In this document: one piece after another, positions 42,769-50,582 of the stretch
Position numbering within the stretch: the first letter of the stretch is position 1
Layout of the letters: each line of letters starts with the position of its first letter
Source of the DNA: Actinomycetes bacterium
GTDB lineage: Bacteria > Actinomycetota > Acidimicrobiia > Acidimicrobiales > Ilumatobacteraceae
Length of the DNA stretch: 64,000 nt
Assembly: GCA_014190235.1 (NCBI GenBank)
Contig: BJGC01000010.1
Coordinates: 1-64,000, forward strand
Reading direction: 5' to 3'
Position numbers and translations under genes: made by a program
The notes under the pieces: generated by a model
What the model was told of the DNA's origin: nothing
The model's database searches: none
What the model saw: the letters and a program-made list of their open reading frames with translations, nothing else

Positions 42769-44135
42769 TCAGCAAACCTCAGGCGAATTGCATTGCCGTG
42801 TGCCGTAAAACCCTCATGATCAGAGAGTGCCAACACGCTTGACGACATGCGCTTGAGTGCGCGTTCATCCGAACTAGCAATCGCGGTGCGTTTCAAAAAT
42901 GCGTCAACCGTGATTCCGCTTGAGACATGAGCGAACCCACTAGTGGGGAGAGATGCAGGACAACCAATCACGAAATTGGCTGCACTAAATGGTGTGTGCT
43001 GACCAAGCAGAATTTCACCAGCATTTATCAGTGAGTCCACAAGTTCATCTTGATATTTTTCATCCACAGCCACTTGCAAGTGCTCTGGTGCGTAATGGTT
43101 TGCTACCTCGGCGGCCTCGGCGAGCGAGCCCACAAGAATGGCTCCACCATTGATGCCTAGCGATGCCCGCGCGGCATCTGCTCGCACCACCGGAAGTTGA
43201 GCAATCTGCGCTGTCAGTTGCGCATCAACCTCATCAATGAGTTGCATCGATGTTGAGACAAATACAACCGAAGAGTCGGTTCCGTGTTCTGCTTCGATTA
43301 ATAAATCAGCGGCAAGACGAACGGGGTCTGCGGTGTGGTCGCCAATCACCATGCTTTCAGTTGGCCCGAGCAGCATCATTGTGGCCAGACCATGTCGTTG
43401 CATCTCAACTTGAGCACACGTGACGGCTGGACTACCTGGACCTACTACTTTGCGTACTTGAGGGATGCTCTGAGTGCCAAAGCCCAGGGCTGCGATTCCG
43501 GCAGGACCATTGACTCGGAAAATATTTCGGATACCCAACATGCGACACACCACCAAGACAGCAGGGTCAACATGCCCTCCCGTATTTGGTGCAGGCGGAA
43601 CAATCAGCACTAGTTCGGGCACTCCCGCAACAACTGCAGGCACGCCAAGTTGGTACGCCACGCTCGGATAGCTTGCTTTGCCACTCGGAACAAATAATCC
43701 AGCACTAGAGATTGCTGATATTTTTTCTCCGACGTGTAGGCCGGGCTCGATCTCGATACTCCAGTTACTCGCGCGCTCAAGGAGATGTTCGTTGAATGTG
43801 CGCAAGTGTGAGATTGCGTCCTGCAGCGCAGTATGAAGCGATTCGTCAACACGCGCTGAGTCAATGTCATCGTCGGTGAGTCGCAATTGCTCGGGCGTCA
43901 GCGTGACTCCGTCAAATTTTTGTAGGGCATCACACACGGCATCGTCACCACGCAAGCGAACATCTTCAATCAGTTCACCGATCGATGACCGCAGTAGGGG
44001 ATCAAAAATCTCGTCCAGTCCACGACGACAAAGAGCGGTTCGTTGGGGCTCGCTCATGGCGGTCCACACTTGGCGTCGAAGTACCGGTGGCATAGGTGCG
44101 AAACTATCGTGTCGCGACCCATTTTGGGAGATCAT
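42765..44135 (-). CDS. Histidinol dehydrogenase family protein with altered zinc ligands
   Basis: A 456-residue HisD-fold protein. The catalytic Glu-His pair is intact (NHYAPEHLQ, Glu351-His352), as are two zinc-site histidines (His284 in EAEHGTDSS, His446 in FTAHGNA). By alignment from memory with E. coli HisD, zinc ligand Gln259 is replaced by Glu281, Asp360 by Asn387 and substrate-site His367 by an Ala in CPASLP. The NAD-site motif GPGNxYVxxAK reads [11 protein letters not shown]. It may be a paralogue with another alcohol substrate rather than true HisD. No other his gene is nearby. The start is uncertain (ATGs at codons 15 and 27 are possible). It is divergent from purA. Confidence 0.75.
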   Translation of the reverse strand: MISQNGSRHDSFAPMPPVLRRQVWTAMSEPQRTALCRRGLDEIFDPLLRSSIGELIEDVRLRGDDAVCDALQKFDGVTLTPEQLRLTDDDIDSARVDESLHTALQDAISHLRTFNEHLLERASNWSIEIEPGLHVGEKISAISSAGLFVPSGKASYPSVAYQLGVPAVVAGVPELVLIVPPAPNTGGHVDPAVLVVCRMLGIRNIFRVNGPAGIAALGFGTQSIPQVRKVVGPGSPAVTCAQVEMQRHGLATMMLLGPTESMVIGDHTADPVRLAADLLIEAEHGTDSSVVFVSTSMQLIDEVDAQLTAQIAQLPVVRADAARASLGINGGAILVGSLAEAAEVANHYAPEHLQVAVDEKYQDELVDSLINAGEILLGQHTPFSAANFVIGCPASLPTSGFAHVSSGITVDAFLKRTAIASSDERALKRMSSSVLALSDHEGFTAHGNAIRLRFAD

Positions 44136-44206
44136 TAAACGAAGGACGTGGTGAATCGCCCCCGAGGCACTAGAGTTCTATTACGTCCCGTTAGTAGGAG
44201 CGTTTC

Positions 44207-45478
44207 ATGCCAGTCACCGTCGTAGTAGGTACCCAGTGGGGTGATGAGGGCAAGGCCAAAGTCATTGATCTTCTCGCCGCAGACCATGCATACGTGGTGC
44301 GATATCAAGGGGGCCATAATGCTGGTCACACGGTGGTTGTTGGCACCGAACGATATGCGCTGCAACTCATCCCTAGTGGAGTTTTGTATTCATCAGTGAT
44401 CCCAGTTATCGGAAACGGAGTCGTTGTTGATCTGCCGACATTGTTCAAAGAAATCGACACTCTTGAAGCACGCGGAGTGTCATGCGAGCGTCTCAAGGTG
44501 TCAAGTCGCGCTCAGTTAATTTTCCCATGGCATCAAGCACTCGACGCCGTGTTTGAGAACTCACTCGGTGGTGCCAAAATCGGAACAACGCTCAAAGGAA
44601 TCGGTCCTGCCTACGCCGACAAGGCACGGCGTGTTGGCATTCGCGTGGGAGATATTTTGGATGCTGAAACATTTCGCAGTGCGGTGCGCATGCGGGCGCT
44701 TGATGCGCAACGCGAAATCACTTCACTTGGCGGGATGAGTCTTGACGTTGAAGTAATTGTCGAACAGTTTTCTGTGTTAGCAGAGCGCCTGGTTCCGTAT
44801 GTCGCCGACACGGTGAATTTGTTGCATGATGCCAAAGATCGTGGTGATGGCATTTTGCTTGAAGGTGCACAAGCAACTTTCTTGGATGTCGATCACGGAA
44901 CATATCCGTTTGTTACTTCATCAAATCCCACGGCAGGTGGCGCAAGTGTTGGCTCTGGACTTGGGCCTCGTGACATTGGCAGAGTCGTCGGAATTGCTAA
45001 GGCCTACACAACTCGCGTTGGCTCTGGACCATTTCCGACCGAACTCAGCGGAGACCTCGGCGAAGCACTCGTCGACATTGGTCATGAATACGGAACAGTA
45101 ACGGGACGTCGTCGACGCGTGGGTTGGCTTGACATGGTGATGCTCAAACATGCAGTTCGCCTCAACTCGCTCACCGACATTGCGCTGACCAAACTTGATG
45201 TTCTTGACACATTCGACGAAGTCAAAGTATGCGTGAATTACACCATTGATGGTGCGCCAGTGCGTGGCTATCCGGATCGTAGTGATCTGCTCGATCAAGT
45301 TGAGCCCGTATATGAAACACTGCCAGGCTGGAAAACATCATTGGCAGGCGTGACATCATTTTCTGATTTGCCGTCTAGTGCGCAAGCATTAATTAATATT
45401 GTTGAACGCGAAACAGGGGTTCCGGTGAGTCTTGTCGGAACGGGACCAAAGCGCGACGAAGTCGTGGTGCGCGCATGA
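44207..45478 (+). CDS. purA: Adenylosuccinate synthetase
   Basis: GTP-dependent conversion of IMP and aspartate to adenylosuccinate in AMP synthesis. The N-terminal signature is VVVGTQWGDEGKAKVIDLL; the loop usually reads GDEGKGK, here GDEGKAK. Other motifs are YQGGHNAGHTVVVG, STLKGIGPAYADKA-type (GTTLKGIGPAY), EGAQATFLDVDHGTYPFVTSSN and VTGRRRRVGWLD. Length is 423 residues. A strong AGGAG lies 6 nt before the ATG. The stop overlaps the purB start (ATGA). Confidence 0.96.
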   Translation: MPVTVVVGTQWGDEGKAKVIDLLAADHAYVVRYQGGHNAGHTVVVGTERYALQLIPSGVLYSSVIPVIGNGVVVDLPTLFKEIDTLEARGVSCERLKVSSRAQLIFPWHQALDAVFENSLGGAKIGTTLKGIGPAYADKARRVGIRVGDILDAETFRSAVRMRALDAQREITSLGGMSLDVEVIVEQFSVLAERLVPYVADTVNLLHDAKDRGDGILLEGAQATFLDVDHGTYPFVTSSNPTAGGASVGSGLGPRDIGRVVGIAKAYTTRVGSGPFPTELSGDLGEALVDIGHEYGTVTGRRRRVGWLDMVMLKHAVRLNSLTDIALTKLDVLDTFDEVKVCVNYTIDGAPVRGYPDRSDLLDQVEPVYETLPGWKTSLAGVTSFSDLPSSAQALINIVERETGVPVSLVGTGPKRDEVVVRA

Positions 45479-46785
45479 TTGATCGGTATTCAATTCCAGA
45501 AATGTCTGGTCTGTTCACCGAACAAGCCAAGATGCAGCGCTGGCTTGATATCGAGCTTGCAGTCACAGATGCACTTGCAGCACAAGGAATCGTCCCATCA
45601 GCAGATGCGCAGGCCTGTCGTGTTGGTGCCCCCCAAATTACGACAGAATTTGTCGCAGAGGTAGAAGCACGCGAGCGCACCACCGATCACGATGTCGCCG
45701 CATTTGTCGACGTTGTTCAAAGTCACATCGGAGCACCACACGGCGCATGGATCCATTACGGACTCACGAGCAGCGACGTTGTTGACACCGGTTGGTGTTG
45801 GGCATTGCGTGATGCCGCCGATCTAATTATTGGTGCACAAAAAGAGTTACGGGCAGTTCTCGTTGCGTTGGCACAGCAACATCGCAATACGGCAATGATA
45901 GGCAGAACGCACGGCATTCACGCCGAGCCAACCACATTCGGGGCAAAGGTGGCGCTGTGGGCATTGCAAGTAGACCGCGATCATCAACGCATGTGCGCTG
46001 CACGCGCTGCTATTGCGGTGTGCAAATTGTCTGGTGCAGTGGGCACCTACTCCAACATTGATCCATCTGTTGAAACTGCCGTTGCCGCAACACTTGGGCT
46101 ACAACCAGTTCCTGCCACGCAAGTAATTGCTCGCGATCGCCATGCCGAATACTTGTGGGCATGTGCATCGATCGGAACAACTCTTGAGGCAATCGCTGTT
46201 GAACTTCGACATTTGCAACGCACTGAGGTCTCCGAGGTTCGTGAAGGTTTCAAGGTCGGACAAAAGGGAAGTTCGGCAATGCCGCACAAACGCAATCCGA
46301 TTTCTGCAGAAACCATTACTGGCTTATCGCGTGTTCTTCGTGCCAATCTGCAAGTAGGCCTGCAAGATGTCGCGCTGTGGCATGAGCGAGACATCTCACA
46401 CTCTTCAGCAGAGCGTGTCGTGCTTCCTGATTCTTCAGCACTCACTTTCTATGTGCTCAAACGCATGATTCGACTCATCACGACTCTTGAAGTTGATACA
46501 CAACGCATGACGACAAACCTCGACATGCTCAAAGGTCTTGTTTATTCCCAATCTGTTTTACTTGCACTCGTGCAGGGCGGCATGCAACGAGACGACGCCT
46601 ACCGAGTAGTACAAGAAGCGTCCAGCATCACGCTCACAACAGGTCAGCATTTTCGCGACGTCCTGGCTGCCGATTCACGAGTTGTGCTGTCAGCCGCCCA
46701 ACTCGACAGCGTCTTTGACCTCAGTCGTGTTCTGCGGCACGCATCCTCTGGTATCGATTCACTTAACGATTTGGCAAAGAGTTAG
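45475..46785 (+). CDS. purB: Adenylosuccinate lyase
   Basis: Catalyses two fumarate-releasing steps of purine synthesis (SAICAR to AICAR, and adenylosuccinate to AMP). The fumarase/ASL superfamily signature GSSAMPHKRNPISAE is at about residues 263-277, and GRTHGIHAEPTTFG and HYGLTSSDVVDTG are also conserved. Length is 436 residues. It is translationally coupled to purA (ATGA), so consecutive steps to AMP are co-expressed; pyrE follows 30 bp downstream. Confidence 0.96.
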   Translation: MIDRYSIPEMSGLFTEQAKMQRWLDIELAVTDALAAQGIVPSADAQACRVGAPQITTEFVAEVEARERTTDHDVAAFVDVVQSHIGAPHGAWIHYGLTSSDVVDTGWCWALRDAADLIIGAQKELRAVLVALAQQHRNTAMIGRTHGIHAEPTTFGAKVALWALQVDRDHQRMCAARAAIAVCKLSGAVGTYSNIDPSVETAVAATLGLQPVPATQVIARDRHAEYLWACASIGTTLEAIAVELRHLQRTEVSEVREGFKVGQKGSSAMPHKRNPISAETITGLSRVLRANLQVGLQDVALWHERDISHSSAERVVLPDSSALTFYVLKRMIRLITTLEVDTQRMTTNLDMLKGLVYSQSVLLALVQGGMQRDDAYRVVQEASSITLTTGQHFRDVLAADSRVVLSAAQLDSVFDLSRVLRHASSGIDSLNDLAKS

Positions 46786-46815
46786 TCGCGCTCTCGCTGC
46801 GACTACGGTAACAAC

Positions 46816-47385
46816 GTGTCCGATTTACCCCAACTCGATCCCGCTCGCAGTGCGTTGCGTCATCATGTACTAACCCATTCGTTAAAGACCGGTAGTTTCA
46901 CACTCAAATCAGGTCGGGCGAGTTCGTGGTTTCTTGATGCCAAACAGACTGCCTGTCGGGCAGACGGAATCATCTTGGTGGCCGATGTGGCATTGTCATT
47001 TTTCCCGTCAACAGTCACAGCAATTGGCGGTCTCACCATGGGTGCTGATCCAGTGGCATACGGCATCGCTGCTGTTGCGGCAACACGGGGTTTGTCATTA
47101 CGAAGTTTTAGCGTGCGCAAAGAAGCCAAAGACCATGGCGTGACTGGGCGTATCGCTGGCGCATTACAAGTCGGCGACAAAGTAGTCATCACAGAAGACA
47201 CGGTGACACGCGGAACATCAATTTTTGAAGCAGTCGAAGCCGTGCAGGCATTTGGCGCAGAAGTCGTACTCATTACCGTGATGGTTGATCGTGGCGGAAC
47301 ATGCGCCGAGATGGCGCGACAAGCCGGAATCTCGTACATTCCGATGTTGACCGCACCTGATCTTGGATACGAATTCGGTAGCTAA
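46816..47385 (+). CDS. pyrE: Orotate phosphoribosyltransferase
   Basis: Converts orotate and PRPP to OMP in pyrimidine synthesis. Motifs: FTLKSGRASSWFLDAKQT (substrate loop), GGLTMGADPVAYGIA, SFSVRKEAKDHG (the flexible catalytic loop with K-x-x-K-x-H/D) and the PRPP-binding VVITEDTVTRGTSI. At 189 residues it is a normal stand-alone PyrE. The start is GTG (VSDLPQLDPARSAL). It follows purB by 30 bp. Confidence 0.93.
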   Translation: MSDLPQLDPARSALRHHVLTHSLKTGSFTLKSGRASSWFLDAKQTACRADGIILVADVALSFFPSTVTAIGGLTMGADPVAYGIAAVAATRGLSLRSFSVRKEAKDHGVTGRIAGALQVGDKVVITEDTVTRGTSIFEAVEAVQAFGAEVVLITVMVDRGGTCAEMARQAGISYIPMLTAPDLGYEFGS

Positions 47386-47406
47386 ATTCTTTAGCCTTGT
47401 AGTTCT

Positions 47407-48216
47407 ATGTCGTTGCGCGAATTATTTCAGTTATCTCCACATGGTGCAGATACTTTTGTTGGCGAGGCGCATCCCTATAACTGGGGTGGCTTATATGGGG
47501 GCCATATTGTTGCCCAAGCCCTGCACGCCGCGCATCACACTGTGCAAGACGGTCTGCAAGTTCATTCATTGCGTGCGTATTTTATTCGCCGAGGTGACAA
47601 TGCCGAACCGATTCGTTACGAAGTAGATCGCATTCGTAACGGCCGCTCATTTTCTACGCGACGTGTTGTAGCCCGCCAAGCCACTGGTGCAATTCTTAAT
47701 CTCGAGGCTTCGTTTCAGGTGCACGAAGAATCGGCAGAGCAAACAACTGTGATGATGCCCGCAGGACTCCCTGACCCTGACACTCTCACCAACGAATCAT
47801 GGAGTCCGTATTTTGAGCGCTGCAGTGTGCCGGCCCACGTGTGGGGCAGCAGTCACCGAGATGGTGCAGGACGCTCAGGTGGTTGGTTTCGAGTCATAGA
47901 AGATCTTGGCGATGACGAAATCATTAATCGCTGTGCGCTCTCGTATATCTCTGATGATCTTCCTACTGAGGCAGTGATTAATGCGGTTCCATCATTGCAG
48001 GGTGCAGCAGAACAAAACACGCTGTTCTCCGCCAGCCTTGATCACACTGTGTGGTTCCATCGCCCAGTGCGAGCATCGCAGTGGCACTTTTATGAAATGA
48101 GTTGTCAGACCTACATCGGTGGCAGAGGCGTCACTTTTGGATACGTTTTTGCGGACGATGGCACGCATATTGCAACGACAGCACAAGAAGTGTTGGTACG
48201 TCGTCGCACCCCATAA
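47407..48216 (+). CDS. Acyl-CoA thioesterase II (TesB family)
   Basis: Double-hotdog thioesterase that hydrolyses acyl-CoA to free acid and CoA. The first hotdog has YNWGGLYGGHIVAQAL and HSLRAYFIRRGD. The second has SASLDHTVWFHRPVRA (catalytic Asp) and TTAQEVLVRRR with the conserved Gln near the C-terminus. Length is 269 residues. It lies 21 bp after pyrE and ends 3 bp before the 3' end of the convergent tRNA-Phe. Confidence 0.92.
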   Translation: MSLRELFQLSPHGADTFVGEAHPYNWGGLYGGHIVAQALHAAHHTVQDGLQVHSLRAYFIRRGDNAEPIRYEVDRIRNGRSFSTRRVVARQATGAILNLEASFQVHEESAEQTTVMMPAGLPDPDTLTNESWSPYFERCSVPAHVWGSSHRDGAGRSGGWFRVIEDLGDDEIINRCALSYISDDLPTEAVINAVPSLQGAAEQNTLFSASLDHTVWFHRPVRASQWHFYEMSCQTYIGGRGVTFGYVFADDGTHIATTAQEVLVRRRTP

Positions 48217-48219
48217 AAC

Positions 48220-48295
48220 TGGTGGTCGAGACCGGCGTCGATCCGGTGACCCCACGCTTTTCAGGCGTGTGCTCTGCCTACTGAGCTACTCGACC
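48220..48295 (-). tRNA. tRNA-Phe (anticodon GAA)
   Basis: A 73-nt cloverleaf plus encoded CCA (48220-48222). The acceptor is GGTCGAG/CTCGACC. The anticodon stem is CACGC/GCGTG around loop CTGAAAA, giving anticodon GAA. The T stem ACCGG/CCGGT is perfect, but the T loop reads ATCGACG, so position 54 is A rather than the near-universal T. Confidence 0.93.
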
Positions 48296-48338
48296 AATTC
48301 TTAGACGCGGCGATGGATGACTCCACCACCGCTTATAG

Positions 48339-48412
48339 CGGTCCCGACGGGACTCGAACCCGCGACCTCCGCCTTGACAGGGCGGCGTGAACTCCAACTT
48401 CACCACGGGACC
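48339..48412 (-). tRNA. tRNA-Asp (anticodon GTC)
   Basis: A 74-nt cloverleaf. The acceptor is GGTCCCG/CGGGACC with discriminator G. The anticodon stem is CCGCC/GGCGG with loop CTGTCAA. The T loop is TTCGAGT. CCA is not encoded. It is the middle gene of a Glu-Asp-Phe cluster transcribed on the minus strand. Confidence 0.95.
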
Positions 48413-48439
48413 ACATGTGTTGACCACATCTGATCTGCG

Positions 48440-48512
48440 CACCCCCAACGGGATTCGAACCCGTGCCGCCACCTTGAAAGGGTGGTGTCCTAGGCCACTA
48501 GACGATGGGGGC
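48440..48512 (-). tRNA. tRNA-Glu (anticodon TTC)
   Basis: A 73-nt cloverleaf. The acceptor is GCCCCCA/TGGGGGT, with a G-U first pair and discriminator G. The anticodon stem is CCACC/GGTGG around loop CTTTCAA. The T arm is ACGGG-TTCGAAT-CCCGT. It is first in the cluster. The 130 bp upstream to the DUF2017 stop hold no gene; a promoter for the cluster must lie there, but I see no convincing boxes. Confidence 0.95.
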
Positions 48513-48644
48513 AAGAACGACTCCGGTTGAGAGTGCCCAAACTTTACCAGCCAGGAATGGGTTTGAGGTCACCATATTGCCCGGAAGTACATCTAGATTT
48601 TCTGCCCACATCTCATCCGACCCGCTGACAACCAGCGTCGTTGA

Positions 48645-49139
48645 TTAATCAAGACTGTTCTGTAAGGCGTCAACAACACACTCAAGAAGCCAACCTAAAT
48701 AGGCGTAGAGGTGCATCTGAGGTGCATTGGGGTCGTCTTCGTTGATGATCTCTTGGGCTTCGTCGGTCTCTGATACGTCCAACATGGTGCCAAGGACAAG
48801 ACGCAAAGAATTAATTGTTTGCATAAATTGCATGAGGTCTCCCTCAGACAGTGCGTCATGTGAGTCGAGAACTCGACGTGAAATCTCAATTGCAGTGTGG
48901 CGTGATTGCAATAATTCGCTACGCATCAGTCTTTGATATTCGGCGTCATGGAGCGCATCATTGTGATACGCGGTCGGAAACAATCGTCGCAATCGCCCGT
49001 CATCAGTTTCTTGGTTGAGCAATGATTCCAATTCATCTAGAAAGTGATTGAAGGATTGGCGTTCGTCATCGGCGAGATTCAGAACAAACATGCCGTCAGG
49101 TGTTACATCAACGGGGCCAGATTGTTTGCGACGACGCAT
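48645..49139 (-). CDS. DUF2017 domain protein
   Basis: A 164-residue acidic, mainly alpha-helical protein. Visible family features are the basic start MRRRKQSG, NLADDERQSFNHFLDELESLL, RLFPTAYHNDALHDAEYQRLM and the C-terminal LYAYLGWLLECVVDALQ. DUF2017 genes lie directly after clpS in actinobacteria (Rv1332 beside Rv1331). A role with the ClpS/Clp system is suspected but not shown. The ATG at 49139 follows the clpS stop by 2 bp, with AGGAC upstream. Ten further in-frame codons upstream are unlikely to be used. Confidence 0.8.
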   Translation of the reverse strand: MRRRKQSGPVDVTPDGMFVLNLADDERQSFNHFLDELESLLNQETDDGRLRRLFPTAYHNDALHDAEYQRLMRSELLQSRHTAIEISRRVLDSHDALSEGDLMQFMQTINSLRLVLGTMLDVSETDEAQEIINEDDPNAPQMHLYAYLGWLLECVVDALQNSLD

Positions 49140-49141
49140 GG

Positions 49142-49468
49142 TCAGGAGTCCTGTTGCATCGTGGCCCACAGGCCATGGTCGTGCAGTCTGTAGACGTCTA
49201 GTTCTGCGCGTTCACGAGAGCCGTTGGAGACGACCGCTCTGCCTTTTTCGTGCACGTCGAGCATGAGTTCGGTGGCCTTTTCATTGGAATAGCCGAATAA
49301 TTTTTGCAGGACGAATGTGACGTACGACATCAAATTGATTGGGTCGTTCCAGACCAACACGATCCATGGAGTGTCAAGGTCAACGATGTCTGATGTATCG
49401 GGCTCGTCGGCGATAACAGGCTGTTCGACGGGTCGCACGGAGGGGCTCACAGGAACATTGTGGCGCAA
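49142..49468 (-). CDS. clpS: ATP-dependent Clp protease adaptor ClpS
   Basis: N-end-rule adaptor that hands proteins with destabilising N-termini to the Clp protease. The core is clear: [46 protein letters not shown], with the Asn-Asp substrate pocket and the family VHxxGxAVV. Length is 108 residues from the TTG at 49468, or 102 from a GTG at 49450; neither has a good ribosome-binding site. It is divergent from ctaB and overlaps its possible longer start. Confidence 0.93.
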   Translation of the reverse strand: MRHNVPVSPSVRPVEQPVIADEPDTSDIVDLDTPWIVLVWNDPINLMSYVTFVLQKLFGYSNEKATELMLDVHEKGRAVVSNGSRERAELDVYRLHDHGLWATMQQDS

Positions 49469-49507
49469 TTAGGGGTTTTTGGCTACTGCTCGTACGATGA
49501 AGTCCTT

Positions 49508-50443
49508 ATGTCGATCAAAGTTCGCCCCGTTGTGCCATCGCGGCTTGTCGGCAGGGGTGGGCATGAATCGACGCGAACACCGTCATCTGTCGTGGGCGCG
49601 TATGTTGCCTTGACCAAACCGCGGATTATCGAACTACTCCTCATCACCACAGTGCCAACGATGGTGCTAGCAGAGGGTGGCTGGCCATCATGGGGTCTAG
49701 TACTCGTCACGTTGCTTGGCGGCACGTTGGCAGCCGGCGGAGCAAACGCAATCAATATGTACATCGATCGAGACATTGATGCACTGATGGAACGCACCAA
49801 AATGCGACCGCTCGTCACGGGTGTGATCGCCCCCCGAAACGCATTGATCTTTGCTATTTCGCTTGAGTTCATCGCATTTGGCGTGTTGTGGGCGGGCGCC
49901 AATCTCTTGTCCGGAATCCTGGCGATCTGTGCAACGTTGTTCTATGTGTTTGTGTACAGCCTGTGGCTCAAACGAACGAGCAAGCAAAACATTGTGATTG
50001 GCGGTGCTGCTGGTGCTGTCCCCGTGTTAGTGGGGTGGGCAGCGGTCACAAATTCAGTCAGTTGGTCGGCGGTATTGCTGTTTGCGGTCATATTTTTCTG
50101 GACACCACCCCATTTTTGGGCTCTTGCAATTCGCCACAACGATGACTACAAAGCGGCCGGAGTTCCGATGTTGCCCGCCGTGGTTTCTCTGCGTCAGACC
50201 ATCGCATCAATGGTTCGCTACTGCATCGCCGTGGTCGTGGTCAGTTTGGCGCTGATCCCTGTTGCTGATTTGGGGTGGATCTACGGCGTCGTGGCTGCAA
50301 TCGTTGGGGCGTTGTTCTTGGGAGGCACAATCGCACTAGGTCGTAGACCTAGTGAAGCAGGAGCAATGCGGCTCTTTTCTTTCTCAATTACGTATCTCTC
50401 GCTCTTGTTTTTGGCTCTCACGGTCGATGTTCTTGTGCGCTAA
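49508..50443 (+). CDS. ctaB: Protoheme IX farnesyltransferase (haem O synthase)
   Basis: UbiA-type membrane prenyltransferase that makes haem O, the precursor of haem A for cytochrome oxidase. The first Asp-rich motif is NMYIDRDIDALMERTKMRPL, and the second region contains HNDDYKAAGVPMLP. About nine membrane helices are visible. The ATG at 49508 gives 311 residues; an upstream GTG (49460) would overlap clpS. It lies 139 bp upstream of the oxidase operon, which uses its product. The haem A synthase ctaA is not in the window. Confidence 0.94.
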   Translation: MSIKVRPVVPSRLVGRGGHESTRTPSSVVGAYVALTKPRIIELLLITTVPTMVLAEGGWPSWGLVLVTLLGGTLAAGGANAINMYIDRDIDALMERTKMRPLVTGVIAPRNALIFAISLEFIAFGVLWAGANLLSGILAICATLFYVFVYSLWLKRTSKQNIVIGGAAGAVPVLVGWAAVTNSVSWSAVLLFAVIFFWTPPHFWALAIRHNDDYKAAGVPMLPAVVSLRQTIASMVRYCIAVVVVSLALIPVADLGWIYGVVAAIVGALFLGGTIALGRRPSEAGAMRLFSFSITYLSLLFLALTVDVLVR

Positions 50444-50582
50444 CAAAGATGCCCTTGTGTTGCGCAATCTGTGGAGGATTTCCTTCTGAGGCAAGGCGAT
50501 TAGGTAGTGTAATAGCCGAACTATCGGAGTTTCGTCCGTGTCATTTTTACTAACGACATTGGGCGCAGGAGACCATTAATCC
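50444..50582 (+). promoter_or_regulatory. ctaB-oxidase intergenic region
   Basis: 139 bp between ctaB and the first gene of the oxidase operon. TGTAAT near 50507 could be a -10 box, but I see no matching -35. A GCAGGAG ribosome-binding site lies near 50566-50572, about 10 nt before the ATG. A 34-codon open frame (50449-50553) exists here and is judged to be chance. Confidence 0.25.

Noticed and set aside
47833-47850. CACGTG-type cores in coding sequence (also near 14492, 16600, 57641)
   Set aside because: They lack the flanking palindrome of parS and are expected by chance.
50449-50553. A 34-codon open frame with a CCxxC motif before the oxidase operon
   Set aside because: Too short, no ribosome-binding site, and no support beyond a chance frame; it covers the likely promoter region.
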